From Planctomycetaceae bacterium (GTDB lineage: Bacteria > Planctomycetota > Planctomycetia > Pirellulales > Pirellulaceae), in the NCBI GenBank assembly GCA_002723275.1, contig PBNZ01000008.1:1-36747 (forward strand): a stretch of DNA of 36,747 nt, read 5' to 3'. The position numbers and the translations under genes were made by a program. The notes under the pieces were generated by a model. The model was not told the origin of the DNA, ran no database searches, and saw only the letters and a program-made list of their open reading frames with translations. Of the stretch, positions 8,714 through 16,977 are shown piece by piece (the stretch's first letter is position 1; each line of letters starts with the position of its first letter).

Positions 8714-9045
8714 GCTCGATACGCGGGTGACTTCATCCCAGTTTTGGCCGTCCCGTTATCTCTCGTGAGCGTGCGATCTGCGGGTAATAAGGTCCGACGG
8801 CTATCGGAAGATGGACGGGCCAGACTGGCTGTCAGGTTCACGAGAATTGACCCCTGGGCGTCTTTCGTCAACGAAAAATATCACCGGACGAGAATTGTCC
8901 CGCATCTTTGACATCGTGGCTGCTTCGCACCATTGACCGCCCCATGCGGTCGGCTTAAAGTTAAAGCTTTCCTGCGCCGGGGTTTAGCTGGTGTGGGGGA
9001 ACCGGAACAGCAGCAACTCATTCCCCTCATTCGCGGCCTCTTTCC
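8714..9045. other. Intergenic region before hisF, no gene seen (332 bp)
   Basis: No coding frame with recognisable content. The plus strand has a TTGACA at 8907-8912, but no convincing -10 box at the right distance, so I do not call a promoter. The decamer ACGAGAATTG occurs twice (around 8840 and 8889). No terminator follows the helicase gene. Confidence 0.5.
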
Positions 9046-9813
9046 ATGCTGGCAAAGCGCATCATTCCCTGTTTGGATGTTGACCAAGGTCGGGTGGTGA
9101 AGGGTACGAACTTTGTGAATTTGCGGGATGCAGGTGATCCAGTGGAAGTGGCTCGTCGCTACGAAAGCGAGGGCGCTGACGAACTGGTCTTTTTGGATAT
9201 AACGGCCAGCCACGAACAGCGCGATATCATGCTCGATGTGGTGAGCCGCACCGCTGAGCAGGTGTTTATGCCCCTCACGGTTGGAGGAGGCATTCGTACG
9301 ATCGACGACATTCGTTCGTTGTTGAATGCTGGGAGCGATAAGGTCTCCATCAACTCGGCGGCTTGTCGTGAGCCCGAGTTTGTGCGGGAGGCAGCGCGAC
9401 GATTTGGTAGTCAGTGCATTGTGGTAAACATTGATCCCAAACGAGTTCAGCAAGAAGGTCGAGAGGTTTGGGAGGTCCACATTAACGGCGGCAGATTGCC
9501 GACGGGACTCGAGGCGGTTGAATGGGCCCAACGTGTGGAAGAGCTCGGCGCCGGTGAAATCGTACTGACGTGTATGGATTGCGATGGAACGAAAGATGGT
9601 TACGATCTGGAAATCACTGCGGCCGTGAGTCGATCCGTCGGCATTCCGGTCGTGGCCAGCGGCGGAGCGGGTTCGCCGGAACATATGGCCGATGTGATTC
9701 AAGAAGGAATGGCGGATGCGGCGTTGGCAGCGAGCATCTTTCACTTTGGAGAGTTTACCATTCGCGAAACGAAGCAGGTTTTAGCGGATCGAGGGATACC
9801 CGTTCGACGGTAG
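9046..9813 (+). CDS. hisF: Imidazole glycerol phosphate synthase, cyclase subunit HisF
   Basis: A 255-residue (beta/alpha)8 barrel that, with ammonia from HisH, converts PRFAR to imidazole glycerol phosphate and AICAR. The first strand [15 protein letters not shown] carries the catalytic Asp11. The second catalytic Asp lies in IVVNIDPKR. Phosphate-binding loops are seen as LTVGGGIRT and [17 protein letters not shown] is the usual loop after strand 5. The length is normal. No hisH or other his gene is nearby; instead the next gene starts 8 nt after the stop and is a pilus-retraction-type ATPase. Confidence 0.96.
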   Translation: MLAKRIIPCLDVDQGRVVKGTNFVNLRDAGDPVEVARRYESEGADELVFLDITASHEQRDIMLDVVSRTAEQVFMPLTVGGGIRTIDDIRSLLNAGSDKVSINSAACREPEFVREAARRFGSQCIVVNIDPKRVQQEGREVWEVHINGGRLPTGLEAVEWAQRVEELGAGEIVLTCMDCDGTKDGYDLEITAAVSRSVGIPVVASGGAGSPEHMADVIQEGMADAALAASIFHFGEFTIRETKQVLADRGIPVRR

Positions 9814-9821
9814 GGATAGAG

Positions 9822-10970
9822 ATGAGCACAACAACCCAAAACGACATTGATCGATACTCTGGAAAGCAACAGGAACTTGAAGTCGACAAGCTTTTCCGTG
9901 CGTGCGTCAAGTTGGAGGGAAGCGACTTGCACCTGAAGGTAGGGCAGCCGCCCTACGTTCGGATTCGTGGTTCGTTGCGGCCCTTGAATCGAGACGCCAT
10001 CAACGCGGAAGAAATGGTCCGGTTGTTGTTTCCGATGCTCAATGAGCGCAATCGACGAATCTTTGAAGAGGACGGCGGCGCCGACTTTGCTTACACGATC
10101 GATGTCGAAGGAACCGCCTGGCGTTTTCGTGTGAACATGCTCCAGCAGCTTGGCAAGATTGGCTTGGTTGCTCGGCGGATTAACAATTGGATTCCCGATT
10201 TTGAAGGGCTCCATCTGCCGCCAGTCATGGAGAATCTCTGCAGGTTCGATCAAGGTATGGTCTTGCTGGCAGGCGTGACCGGGTCGGGGAAAAGTACCAC
10301 CATTGCCTCGATGCTCAATTGGATTAATCGCAATTATCGAAAACACATTTTGACACTCGAAGATCCGATCGAATTTATCTTTAGTGAAGAAAAGTGTTTG
10401 ATTAATCAACGCGAAATTGGCATGGATGTGAAAGATTTTGAGATCGGCATGAAGCATGCGGTCCGTGAAGATCCGGATGTGATGCTCGTCGGCGAAATGC
10501 GTGACCAGGAAACCTTTCTAACGGCGATTCATGCCGCGGAAACGGGGCACTTGGTATTTGGTACGATTCACGCGTCAAGTTCTTCGACCACCATTGGTCG
10601 TATTCTCGACTTGTTTCCTGAAGAAATGCATGCAGCACTGCGGAGTGCGATCGCGTTTAACATGAAGGGGATCGTTGCTCAAAAGCTATTGCCATCGATT
10701 AACGAAAAAGTGGGGCGAGTTCCAACCATCGAAGTGATGACCTTCTCCCCCACAATTCGGAAACTCATTCTGGAAGAGGAAGATCACAAGTTGCCCGATG
10801 CGATTCGAATTGGTGCGGAAGACGGCATGCAAGATTTCACCATGAGTCTGAAAACGTTGGTCGATCGAGAATTGATCGATCGACCAACGGCTTTCAGCGT
10901 GGCGCCGAACGTCGAGGCACTCAAGATGGCATTGAAGGGTATCGACGTGTCACAGCCTGGAATTCTCTGA
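9822..10970 (+). CDS. PilT-type secretion/twitching ATPase
   Basis: A 382-residue hexameric-type T2SS/T4P ATPase. The N-terminal domain begins LFRACVKLEGSDLHLKVGQP (the SDLHL signature). Walker A is GVTGSGKST (151-159), the Asp box ILTLEDPIEF (176-185), Walker B DVMLVGEMRD (219-228) and the His box GHLVFGTIHA (242-251). All are intact. The C-terminal IRKLILEE ... GAEDGMQDF segment is PilT-like rather than PilB-like. ATG 9822 is chosen because everything upstream in this frame overlaps hisF. It is followed, with a 1-nt overlap, by a membrane-bound GspE/PilB relative, so the two products probably work together. PilT normally powers pilus retraction. Confidence 0.9.
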   Translation: MSTTTQNDIDRYSGKQQELEVDKLFRACVKLEGSDLHLKVGQPPYVRIRGSLRPLNRDAINAEEMVRLLFPMLNERNRRIFEEDGGADFAYTIDVEGTAWRFRVNMLQQLGKIGLVARRINNWIPDFEGLHLPPVMENLCRFDQGMVLLAGVTGSGKSTTIASMLNWINRNYRKHILTLEDPIEFIFSEEKCLINQREIGMDVKDFEIGMKHAVREDPDVMLVGEMRDQETFLTAIHAAETGHLVFGTIHASSSSTTIGRILDLFPEEMHAALRSAIAFNMKGIVAQKLLPSINEKVGRVPTIEVMTFSPTIRKLILEEEDHKLPDAIRIGAEDGMQDFTMSLKTLVDRELIDRPTAFSVAPNVEALKMALKGIDVSQPGIL

Positions 10971-12733
10971 TGTTGCGCAACCTTTGCTCGTTTTGTTTTT
11001 TCGTTCTTCTCGTTCTGTTCTGCACTGATGCAGTCTGGGCGCAGGCGAATACATGGCCCGCCTATCCTCTCGGAGGAGAAGGTGAACACGCTATTGAGCG
11101 CGGACCCGGTGGCTATTTCAGTTGGATCAAACTCCTGGCTATCTTTCTGGTCTACCTGCTGTGGGTAAAGACAACGGATTGGGTGAATCAAGACTGCCAG
11201 AAATTAGACTTGCCCTACGCCGTTTGGAATCTGGTCGTCTATGTTTCCTTTCTAATCGGTTTTGTCTTGGCCCTGTCGATCCCGTTGTTCGTGGCCGGTT
11301 ACTCGGTTTTTGCATTGAGCTATCTCATCCCGCTTGGAGTTTACATCTTTCAACGGAATAGCATTGTTGATCCGCATGAACGCGTGATGACGCCAAGCCA
11401 TATTCGCTATCTGGCGGCCAGGCAGGCAAGCAAGTCGGGCTTCGAAGTTCGCGGCGAAAAACAAGCGGCTCATGAAAAGGGTGCGCCGGTTGTGTTTACG
11501 GCAAAGGGTGGCATTGAACAACAAAATCAAGCCAACATGATCGCCGCTAGACAGTCGCCAGGATTCATTCCCGCCAAAGAACTGATAGCGGAGATTGTGC
11601 GGCAACGTGGCGACAAGTGTATGTTGGACTACACCCGTGATGCCGTGAATATGCGATATCAAATCGACGGGGTCTGGCACGAAGGAGAGGGCCAGGATCG
11701 CGAATCGGGCGACGAAATGTTGGTCGTCTACAAAAAGCTCGGTAATCTCAATGTCGACGAGCGTCGCAAGCGGCAGTCCGGTCAATTTGTGGCCGAATAT
11801 GACGGTGTCGTCTATCAGTGCGATATCCTCAGTCAAGGTACGCAGACCGGTGAACGCGTGATCCTTCAAGTGGATCGTCCACGCACCGATTTTAGCTCGC
11901 TCAGCGAATTGGGGATGCGTGAAAAAATGCAGCAGAAATTGAAGGAGCTGCTGAGCAAGGACGAGGGAATGGTGCTCGTCTCGTCACCTCCCGCAAATGG
12001 ATTGTCGACAAGTATGCTTCATGTCCTTGGGCTCACCGATCGCTACATGCGGGACTTCATCGCTTTTCAAAGTGTCGATGCTCCAGAGTCGCTCGCCGAG
12101 AACATTGAGTTGACCACCTATGACGTCTCGAAAGGTGAAACGCCCCAGAAAGTGCTTGAGACGGCGATGCGACGAGAGCCCAACGGTCTGGTGGCAAGTG
12201 ATCTTCCAAACGAAGAAACTGCAAAGATGTTTTGCCAGTATGCTCGTAAGGATCGGTTGATCATCACATCCGTCCGAGCCAAGGAGGCAGTCGAAGCATT
12301 GCTGAGAGTACTTGTGATGAAGGTCCCTGCGGCTGATTTCGCTCCGGCGATAACCGCGGTTTTGAATCAACGACTCATTCGGCGACTCTGCGATGAATGC
12401 AAACAAGGTTATGAACCTGGCCCACAGTTATTGAAGAAGCTAGGGATCCCTGCCGGTCGTGTCGAACATCTGTTCCGGCCTCCTGACCCTAATGAAGAAG
12501 ATAAAGTGTGTCCAAAGTGTAATGGAATTGGCTACTATGGACGCATCGCCATTTTTGAACTTCTCGTGGTTGATACTGAGATTCGTAATGCACTCATGAA
12601 GCAGCCGAAACTCGATGTATTACGAAAGGTCAGCCGTAAATCGGGAAACCGAAACTTGCAGCAGGAAGGCATCGTACTCGTTGCCCAGGGGATTACCTCG
12701 GTGCAAGAATTAAGTCGGGCCCTCAAACAGTAA
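10970..12733 (+). CDS. Membrane-anchored GspE/PilB-like protein with lost ATPase motifs
   Basis: A 587-residue protein that follows the PilT gene with a TGATG overlap. Residues 1-25 look like a signal peptide or first helix (ending VWAQ); helices follow at about 51-66, 85-108 and 111-127. From about residue 200 it follows the GspE/PilB fold: MRYQIDGVWHEG, GNLNVDERRKRQSG, LSELGMREKMQQKL, then the nucleotide-binding domain and a C-terminal zinc motif (Cys474-X2-Cys477, Cys514-X2-Cys517). The P-loop position reads SSPPANGLSTS (338-348), lacking the Gly-Ser-Gly-Lys core. The Asp box is FQSVDAPES, Walker B is GLVASDLPN, and the His box is RLIITSVRA. ATP hydrolysis is therefore unlikely; a structural partner of the PilT ATPase is my inference. 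Confidence 0.85.
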   Translation: MLRNLCSFCFFVLLVLFCTDAVWAQANTWPAYPLGGEGEHAIERGPGGYFSWIKLLAIFLVYLLWVKTTDWVNQDCQKLDLPYAVWNLVVYVSFLIGFVLALSIPLFVAGYSVFALSYLIPLGVYIFQRNSIVDPHERVMTPSHIRYLAARQASKSGFEVRGEKQAAHEKGAPVVFTAKGGIEQQNQANMIAARQSPGFIPAKELIAEIVRQRGDKCMLDYTRDAVNMRYQIDGVWHEGEGQDRESGDEMLVVYKKLGNLNVDERRKRQSGQFVAEYDGVVYQCDILSQGTQTGERVILQVDRPRTDFSSLSELGMREKMQQKLKELLSKDEGMVLVSSPPANGLSTSMLHVLGLTDRYMRDFIAFQSVDAPESLAENIELTTYDVSKGETPQKVLETAMRREPNGLVASDLPNEETAKMFCQYARKDRLIITSVRAKEAVEALLRVLVMKVPAADFAPAITAVLNQRLIRRLCDECKQGYEPGPQLLKKLGIPAGRVEHLFRPPDPNEEDKVCPKCNGIGYYGRIAIFELLVVDTEIRNALMKQPKLDVLRKVSRKSGNRNLQQEGIVLVAQGITSVQELSRALKQ

Positions 12734-12755
12734 CTCCAACGGAAATAGTGAAACT

Positions 12756-13379
12756 ATGTGGTTGACGATTTTTTGCCTGGCGATCATCGCGATTTGTCTC
12801 GCTATCAACCTTTCTGAAGGTCTCTGGAGCAATACCGTGACCTTGGTTAATGTGATTTTCGCAGCGGTTATCGCGACGAATTGTTTCGAACCGACCGCCG
12901 ACTTTTTCACCGAACAGTTTTCGGACTACACCTACTTTGCGGAGTTCTTGAGCTTGTGGGGGATCTTTATTCTGTCACTCATTATTATTCGAATCCTGAC
13001 GGACAAGATTTCGCGGGTGAAGGTTCGTTTTAAGAAGCCCATCGAGCAAGGCGGAATTATCGTATCCGGCCTGTTGATCGGTTGGGTTATGGTTTGCTTT
13101 ACCGTTTTCGCCTTGCATCTTGCTCCCTTGAAGCGAAATCATTTTGGAGGGGCGTTTGCCAAATCGCCTACGTCGAATAACTTTTTTATGTCGCCAGACC
13201 GTCTCTGGTTAGGGTTTATGCAGAGTCGTTCTGAGGGAGCACTGTCTGCGAATCCGGTGAATGCGTTCGATCCACAAAGTGAATTCATTCTCAAGTACGG
13301 TCAGCGGCGACAGAATTTCTCTAAGTTTTCAACGCTCCGTGCGAGTGCCCCACGCGTTAGGTACGGGCCCCCGCAATAA
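12756..13379 (+). CDS. CvpA-like integral membrane protein
   Basis: A 207-residue protein with four hydrophobic helices in the first ~125 residues (about 2-18, 27-43, 63-82 and 98-124), followed by a soluble tail. Helix arrangement and the short basic loop before the last helix resemble the CvpA (colicin V production) family. Known CvpA proteins are envelope proteins linked to stress tolerance and purine-operon context; direct function is unclear. It starts 22 nt after the pseudo-ATPase gene, and the ribosome-binding site is weak (CGGAAAT). The tail ends with Arg/Pro-rich residues. Confidence 0.6.
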   Translation: MWLTIFCLAIIAICLAINLSEGLWSNTVTLVNVIFAAVIATNCFEPTADFFTEQFSDYTYFAEFLSLWGIFILSLIIIRILTDKISRVKVRFKKPIEQGGIIVSGLLIGWVMVCFTVFALHLAPLKRNHFGGAFAKSPTSNNFFMSPDRLWLGFMQSRSEGALSANPVNAFDPQSEFILKYGQRRQNFSKFSTLRASAPRVRYGPPQ

Positions 13380-13411
13380 CACGATCTCGGTCACAGGGTG
13401 GTGTAAGACGT

Positions 13412-14143
13412 ATGGCGACTCCCGCGTTCCGAAGCGAACAGCAGGAATCTCGAGGCGATGGACAGTATCGATCTGTCAGCGTTTTAGCGGTCTGTGGCTT
13501 GGTGCTTGGACTGCTCTCCGTCGCCGCCCTGGCACATCCCGGAGCTTGGGTCTTTCCTGGGTTAGCCATCACTTTTAGCCTGCTTGCTTTGATTCGAATC
13601 GGACAGCAATCGGACGTGCTTTCCGGCAGAAAGTTGGCGGTCGCCGGCTTGTTGCTGGGGTTGTTTTTCGGTGTTTGGGCGACGACTCGCTATTTTTCAG
13701 AACGCTGGATCGTAACGGAACAGGCTCAGGATTTCGTGGAAGACTGGTTGCAGGCTGTTCTTGATGGCGATTTAGAATCGGCGCATCAGGCGACGCTCGA
13801 GTTCTATTTGAGAGAACCCGAAGGCACGCGACTCAAGGAATATTATGCGAACGATAGTGAGCAGCTATCGCTACTTCAAGAATATTTCAGTGAAGGAATG
13901 GCCAAAACCCTCGCAGACTTGGGGGAACGAGGGGAGTTCCGGTTTGACCGCGCCGTTCTCCGAAGGAAAGAATTAGATTCGCAGATCATCGGACTCAGGT
14001 ACTTTATCTATCCACGCGGAGGTGGCGTACCAATCGTGAATCTTCATATCGAGGCTCTGATGGATTTAAGAGATGATGGAGTATATTGGACAATACTCGG
14101 AATGGACGATGCCGAAATCCTCGATCGGCGACGTACTTACTAG
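13412..14143 (+). CDS. DUF4190-like membrane protein
   Basis: A 243-residue protein. Residues 20-95 hold three hydrophobic helices in the pattern of DUF4190 domains (LAVCGLVLGLLSV, then a Leu-rich helix, then SGRKLAVAGLLLGLFFGVW). The rest is soluble and acidic, with a helical segment (DFVEDWLQAVLDGDLESAHQ) that resembles the start of an NTF2-like or DUF4878-like fold: an AVLDGDLESAHQ stretch of this type is common where one small domain tracks another. The soluble half probably lies outside the cytoplasm. It is 32 nt downstream of the CvpA-like gene and on the same strand. Function unknown. Confidence 0.65.
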   Translation: MATPAFRSEQQESRGDGQYRSVSVLAVCGLVLGLLSVAALAHPGAWVFPGLAITFSLLALIRIGQQSDVLSGRKLAVAGLLLGLFFGVWATTRYFSERWIVTEQAQDFVEDWLQAVLDGDLESAHQATLEFYLREPEGTRLKEYYANDSEQLSLLQEYFSEGMAKTLADLGERGEFRFDRAVLRRKELDSQIIGLRYFIYPRGGGVPIVNLHIEALMDLRDDGVYWTILGMDDAEILDRRRTY

Positions 14144-14165
14144 TCCCGTTAATCAACGATCGGAC

Positions 14166-14184
14166 TTGGCACAGACGGTGCCAA
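14166..14184 (+). promoter_or_regulatory. Hairpin in the leader of the DUF2007 gene
   Basis: A perfect 7-bp stem (TTGGCAC / GTGCCAA, arms 14166-14172 and 14178-14184) with a 5-nt loop lies between the DUF4190-like gene and the DUF2007 gene. No U tract follows. It could trim read-through or shape the leader, but the call rests on the inverted repeat alone. Confidence 0.35.
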
Positions 14185-14203
14185 CAAATAAGGGGTCATA
14201 GCT

Positions 14204-14398
14204 GTGAGCGAATTTGTCAGCGTCTTCAAAACCACGAGTGCCAACGAAGCCGAGATTGTAAAGAACACTCTCGCGGCCGCAGGCATCGAAGCCTTTATCG
14301 ACGGTGAAAACCAAGCCGGATTCAGCGGCATCCTCGAGATCAATGTCGTCGTCGATTCAGAGCAAGAATCGGCAGCACGTGAAGCGCTCGCTCAGTGA
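14204..14398 (+). CDS. DUF2007 putative signal-transducing small protein
   Basis: A 64-residue protein of the DUF2007 (ferredoxin-like, putative signal-transducing) family. The pattern VSVFKTTSANEAEIVKNTL, AAGIEAFIDGEN and INVVVDSEQESAAREAL matches the family's beta-alpha-beta layout. The start is GTG at 14204, with AAGGGG at a good distance. It closes the hisF-pilT run and is convergent with the MaoC-like gene 10 bp further on. The molecular role is unproven in any species I know. Confidence 0.8.
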   Translation: MSEFVSVFKTTSANEAEIVKNTLAAAGIEAFIDGENQAGFSGILEINVVVDSEQESAAREALAQ

Positions 14399-14408
14399 TC
14401 GACAACGC

Positions 14409-14900
14409 TTAGGATGCCATCGACTGGTATTGGAATTCGACAGCTGGCCGCTTTTGCGGAGCACAGCGACGCGTGATCAGCGTCTCGAAATTCCCTTCCT
14501 GCACAACCTCTCCACGCTGGTTCACCAAGGAGCGTTTCCAGACAACGCTTCCCCGTTTTCGTCCCTTTGGTTCCATTTCCAGGATCTCGGTAACCACGTG
14601 CACGCGATCGCCAAAGTAAACGGGCTTCAGGAATTTCCATTCCGAAACTCCCAGAAAGGCGACCGTGTCGACAAGCGGACTGGCGCTGCCAAGTCCAGCA
14701 GCAAAGGAGAGGCCGAGAAGTCCGTGAGCAATCGGGCGACGGAACATAGACTCTTTCGCGAAGTCATCATCCATATGGAGTGGATTGAAATCACCCGTCA
14801 GATGAGCGAACTGTGAGACATCGGAGCGTGTTACCGTTCGTGTCGGACTAATCCAACGATCACCGCGCCGTACGTCTTCGAAATGGAGTACTTCTGACAT
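14409..14900 (-). CDS. MaoC-like hydratase / dehydratase domain protein
   Basis: A 163-residue single hot-dog-fold protein of the MaoC / (R)-specific enoyl-CoA hydratase group. The diagnostic active-site segment is LTGDFNPLHMDDDFA, with Asp37 and His42 in D-X4-H spacing. The following RRPIAHGLLGLSFAAGLGS is the hydratase loop with conserved Ala-His-Gly. The start at 14900 (MSEVLHFEDV) is preferred over the longer frame because AAAGGAGG precedes it. The likely reaction is hydration of trans-2-enoyl-CoA or a related acyl-CoA; no neighbouring gene makes the pathway clear. Confidence 0.88.
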   Translation of the reverse strand: MSEVLHFEDVRRGDRWISPTRTVTRSDVSQFAHLTGDFNPLHMDDDFAKESMFRRPIAHGLLGLSFAAGLGSASPLVDTVAFLGVSEWKFLKPVYFGDRVHVVTEILEMEPKGRKRGSVVWKRSLVNQRGEVVQEGNFETLITRRCAPQKRPAVEFQYQSMAS

Positions 14901-15160
14901 CGCTGGTAGGCCTCCTTTGTTTGGAGACTTGATGCTCCGGCCGATTGGTAAATGATCGGTGCCTGCTCTCCCTTGCAGCACTCAGGTCCAGGATAAACGT
15001 CATTGCAAGAAAAGCCAACCCATGCTTTTTGATCACGGTTGCGGCGCTGACCATTGTTGCCGGCAACGTTTTCCCCGTCCAGTTTTTTCCCGTATTCGGC
15101 AAACTTGATGCATTTGATCCAGTCAGATAGCAGATGGCCGGCCGATTCGACGAGGAAGAT

Positions 15161-15439
15161 TTAGCTTACTGGGGGAATCTCTTCACCATGTTGCTCGTTT
15201 CGCTCGTGAAATCCGCGTTCGTCACGAGGAAGCTTGACGACGTAAGTCACAAACCAGCCAGTGCATACACCAAATAGAGTGATCAACGCGGCGGCCAGAA
15301 TGCCGACCGCCGTGCCGGCGGGTGACAGCCATGCGGTGAGCAGCAGTGATGCCATGATGGCTGCTGCCACGGGCCATTCGCGGCCAAAGCTAGCAGGCTG
15401 CCGATTGGGTGCTGGTGGAAAATCGGGTCGGCGAAGCAT
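15161..15439 (-). CDS. Small two-helix membrane protein
   Basis: A 92-residue protein with two hydrophobic helices (about 23-40 and 43-67), separated by a short turn, and a charged C-terminal tail. It starts 43 nt after the stop of the TIM-barrel gene on the same strand, so co-transcription is likely. There is no clear ribosome-binding site ahead of ATG 15439. I do not recognise a family. The 260 bp between this gene and the MaoC-like gene hold no other supported gene. Confidence 0.55.
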   Translation of the reverse strand: MLRRPDFPPAPNRQPASFGREWPVAAAIMASLLLTAWLSPAGTAVGILAAALITLFGVCTGWFVTYVVKLPRDERGFHERNEQHGEEIPPVS

Positions 15440-15482
15440 TGAAATTTTTGAAAATGAAAAGAAAACTGAACATCAATCCGCG

Positions 15483-16436
15483 TCAATCGGCTGACAAACG
15501 GTTTACCGATTCCTTCATTTTGGCGAGTCCCTTGCGCGCCACTTCATTCGCATCTTGTTGCCAATAATCACGATTAAAGAGTTCGAGCGATAGTGCTCCG
15601 CGGAAGCCATTGGCGACTAGGGTGCTAAGGACTTCATCGATCGGAGCAACGCCATCGCCTGGGTAGACCCGATCGGCATCGCCGATTTTGGATCTCGCGA
15701 TATCGGGATAGTCATTCATGTGCATCACGTAGATCGGTTTGCCTGAGACTAACTCAAGACCGGTAAAGGGAGAGCCTCCCTTGTAGATGTGATAAACGTC
15801 GGGAAGCAGGCAAGCGTCTGGATGCCCCGACTCAACGGCAACGTACATCAACTCGCCCAGCCGGCTTAAGGATTTTGAGAACCCCCATAATTCGAGTTGG
15901 GGTGTGATACCCGTTTGAACTCCTAGTTCCAATAACGCGTGGTATCGTTCGGCTGCCTTTTGCAAGTCGAGATCTGTCTGGTCGGTTGCACCGACAGGGG
16001 GAGCAGCAATCCGCGTACCACCAATCTCGCGAATGAGTTCCATGTCCCGCTTCATCTCCTCAAACCCCTTCGCTCGCTCGGAATCGTCATCGACAATCCA
16101 GCGGGCAAAGCCAATCGCGCTTTCGACCTTTAGGTTGTGGTCCGACAGTCGTCGGCGAATATCGGCCGGTGTGCACTCGCCCTTTTCTACCGATTCGCGG
16201 ATTTCTCCGATCCACGGTTCGATGCCGTCATAGCCCGCGCGGCCAATCACATCAATTTTCTGTAGAAATGAAAGCTCCTGGCCGCGAATCGTGCTGGTGT
16301 TCATGCAGAATCGAAAACGTGGCTCTTGCGCTATTGCTGCTTGGCTCGTTGAGGTCTGCAGGAGACCGGCGGCTGCGGCCGCTCCCGCCGATTGGAGAAG
16401 CAGTTGTCGTCGGTTTAGTCGGTTGAATTCACTCAT
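15483..16436 (-). CDS. Tat-exported sugar phosphate isomerase/epimerase-like TIM-barrel protein
   Basis: A 317-residue protein of the xylose isomerase-like (AP endonuclease 2 superfamily) barrel group. The N terminus has a twin-arginine signal: NRRQLLLQ with Arg9-Arg10, then an Ala-rich hydrophobic core and a likely cleavage around AIAQ. Metal-binding acidic residues are seen in ITPQLELWGF and ALSLELFNRDYW, with HMNDYP near the usual His position. Start 16436 was taken because the Tat signal begins there; the frame is open further upstream. Such exported barrels occur with sulfatases and Gfo/Idh/MocA enzymes in planctomycete carbohydrate use; the substrate is unknown. Confidence 0.85.
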   Translation of the reverse strand: MSEFNRLNRRQLLLQSAGAAAAAGLLQTSTSQAAIAQEPRFRFCMNTSTIRGQELSFLQKIDVIGRAGYDGIEPWIGEIRESVEKGECTPADIRRRLSDHNLKVESAIGFARWIVDDDSERAKGFEEMKRDMELIREIGGTRIAAPPVGATDQTDLDLQKAAERYHALLELGVQTGITPQLELWGFSKSLSRLGELMYVAVESGHPDACLLPDVYHIYKGGSPFTGLELVSGKPIYVMHMNDYPDIARSKIGDADRVYPGDGVAPIDEVLSTLVANGFRGALSLELFNRDYWQQDANEVARKGLAKMKESVNRLSAD

Positions 16437-16554
16437 GCGAGGATACTCAGGGAATGATGGGTGGGGTGGGGCTCGAAACTGATCTGCACGCGAGACTCGT
16501 GATTCTATACGCAAAAACCAAATTGGTGTGACGCGAATTCTTGAGAATGTACAA

Positions 16555-16977
16555 ATGAGCTCGTTGGTCGATTCGCTCAGATCAAGCGCTCATCGCTCTC
16601 ACGGCAATGGATGTCGTGTTAGGGATCAACAACATCGTCTTCTTCTCCATTCTTACCGGTCGCTTGCCGGATAATCGGCGAACACTGCCTTCCGCAACGG
16701 GTTGGGACTTGCTTGGGGGATGCGCATTGTGTTGCGAAGCATAATCACCTGGATTACGGGACGGATCCAGCCTGTTTTTCAGCTTGAGTCTCTGGGGATT
16801 CCGGGGAGTGGGGTCCAGTTCGCCTATCCCTCGGATTTTGTCGCGATGGCCTTGGCCTTCATTATTGAAGTCCTCAGTATTCGTAGGCGCAATGCAAAAT
16901 TAAAACGTCAGGCCTCGACTCACGGACGTGCCTCGGGCGACGGTGGCTGTTGCGGCGAAAGATTGGCGATTGTCTGA
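16555..16977 (+). pseudogene. Decayed TerC-family membrane protein gene
   Basis: The region shows TerC-family sequence split over two frames. Frame A (from about 16580) gives ALIALTAMDVVLGINNIVFF followed by SILTGRLPDNRR, the classic TerC first-helix signature with its metal-site acidic residue, and ends at a stop at 16742-16744. Frame B then carries GLAWGMRIVLRSIITWITGR and, after an internal loss, the C-terminal helix DFVAMALAFIIEVLSIRRR. The central helices are missing: about 120 residues remain of an expected 220-250. The only nearby ATG (16555) is in yet another register from frame A, implying a second frameshift. The 3' end overlaps the neighbouring minus-strand gene, so the right edge is approximate. 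Confidence 0.75.

Noticed and set aside
8907-8912. TTGACA as the -35 box of a hisF promoter
   Set aside because: No -10-like hexamer at 16-18 bp spacing, so the match may be by chance.
8881-9744. A long minus-strand open frame (287 residues) antisense to hisF
   Set aside because: Its translation shows no domain and it lies fully against hisF, whose protein is unmistakable. It is a shadow frame of the codon bias.
14945-15130. 61-residue plus-strand frame with a hydrophobic stretch between the MaoC-like and small membrane genes
   Set aside because: It starts with TTG, has no clear ribosome-binding site and lacks recognisable features beyond one hydrophobic segment.
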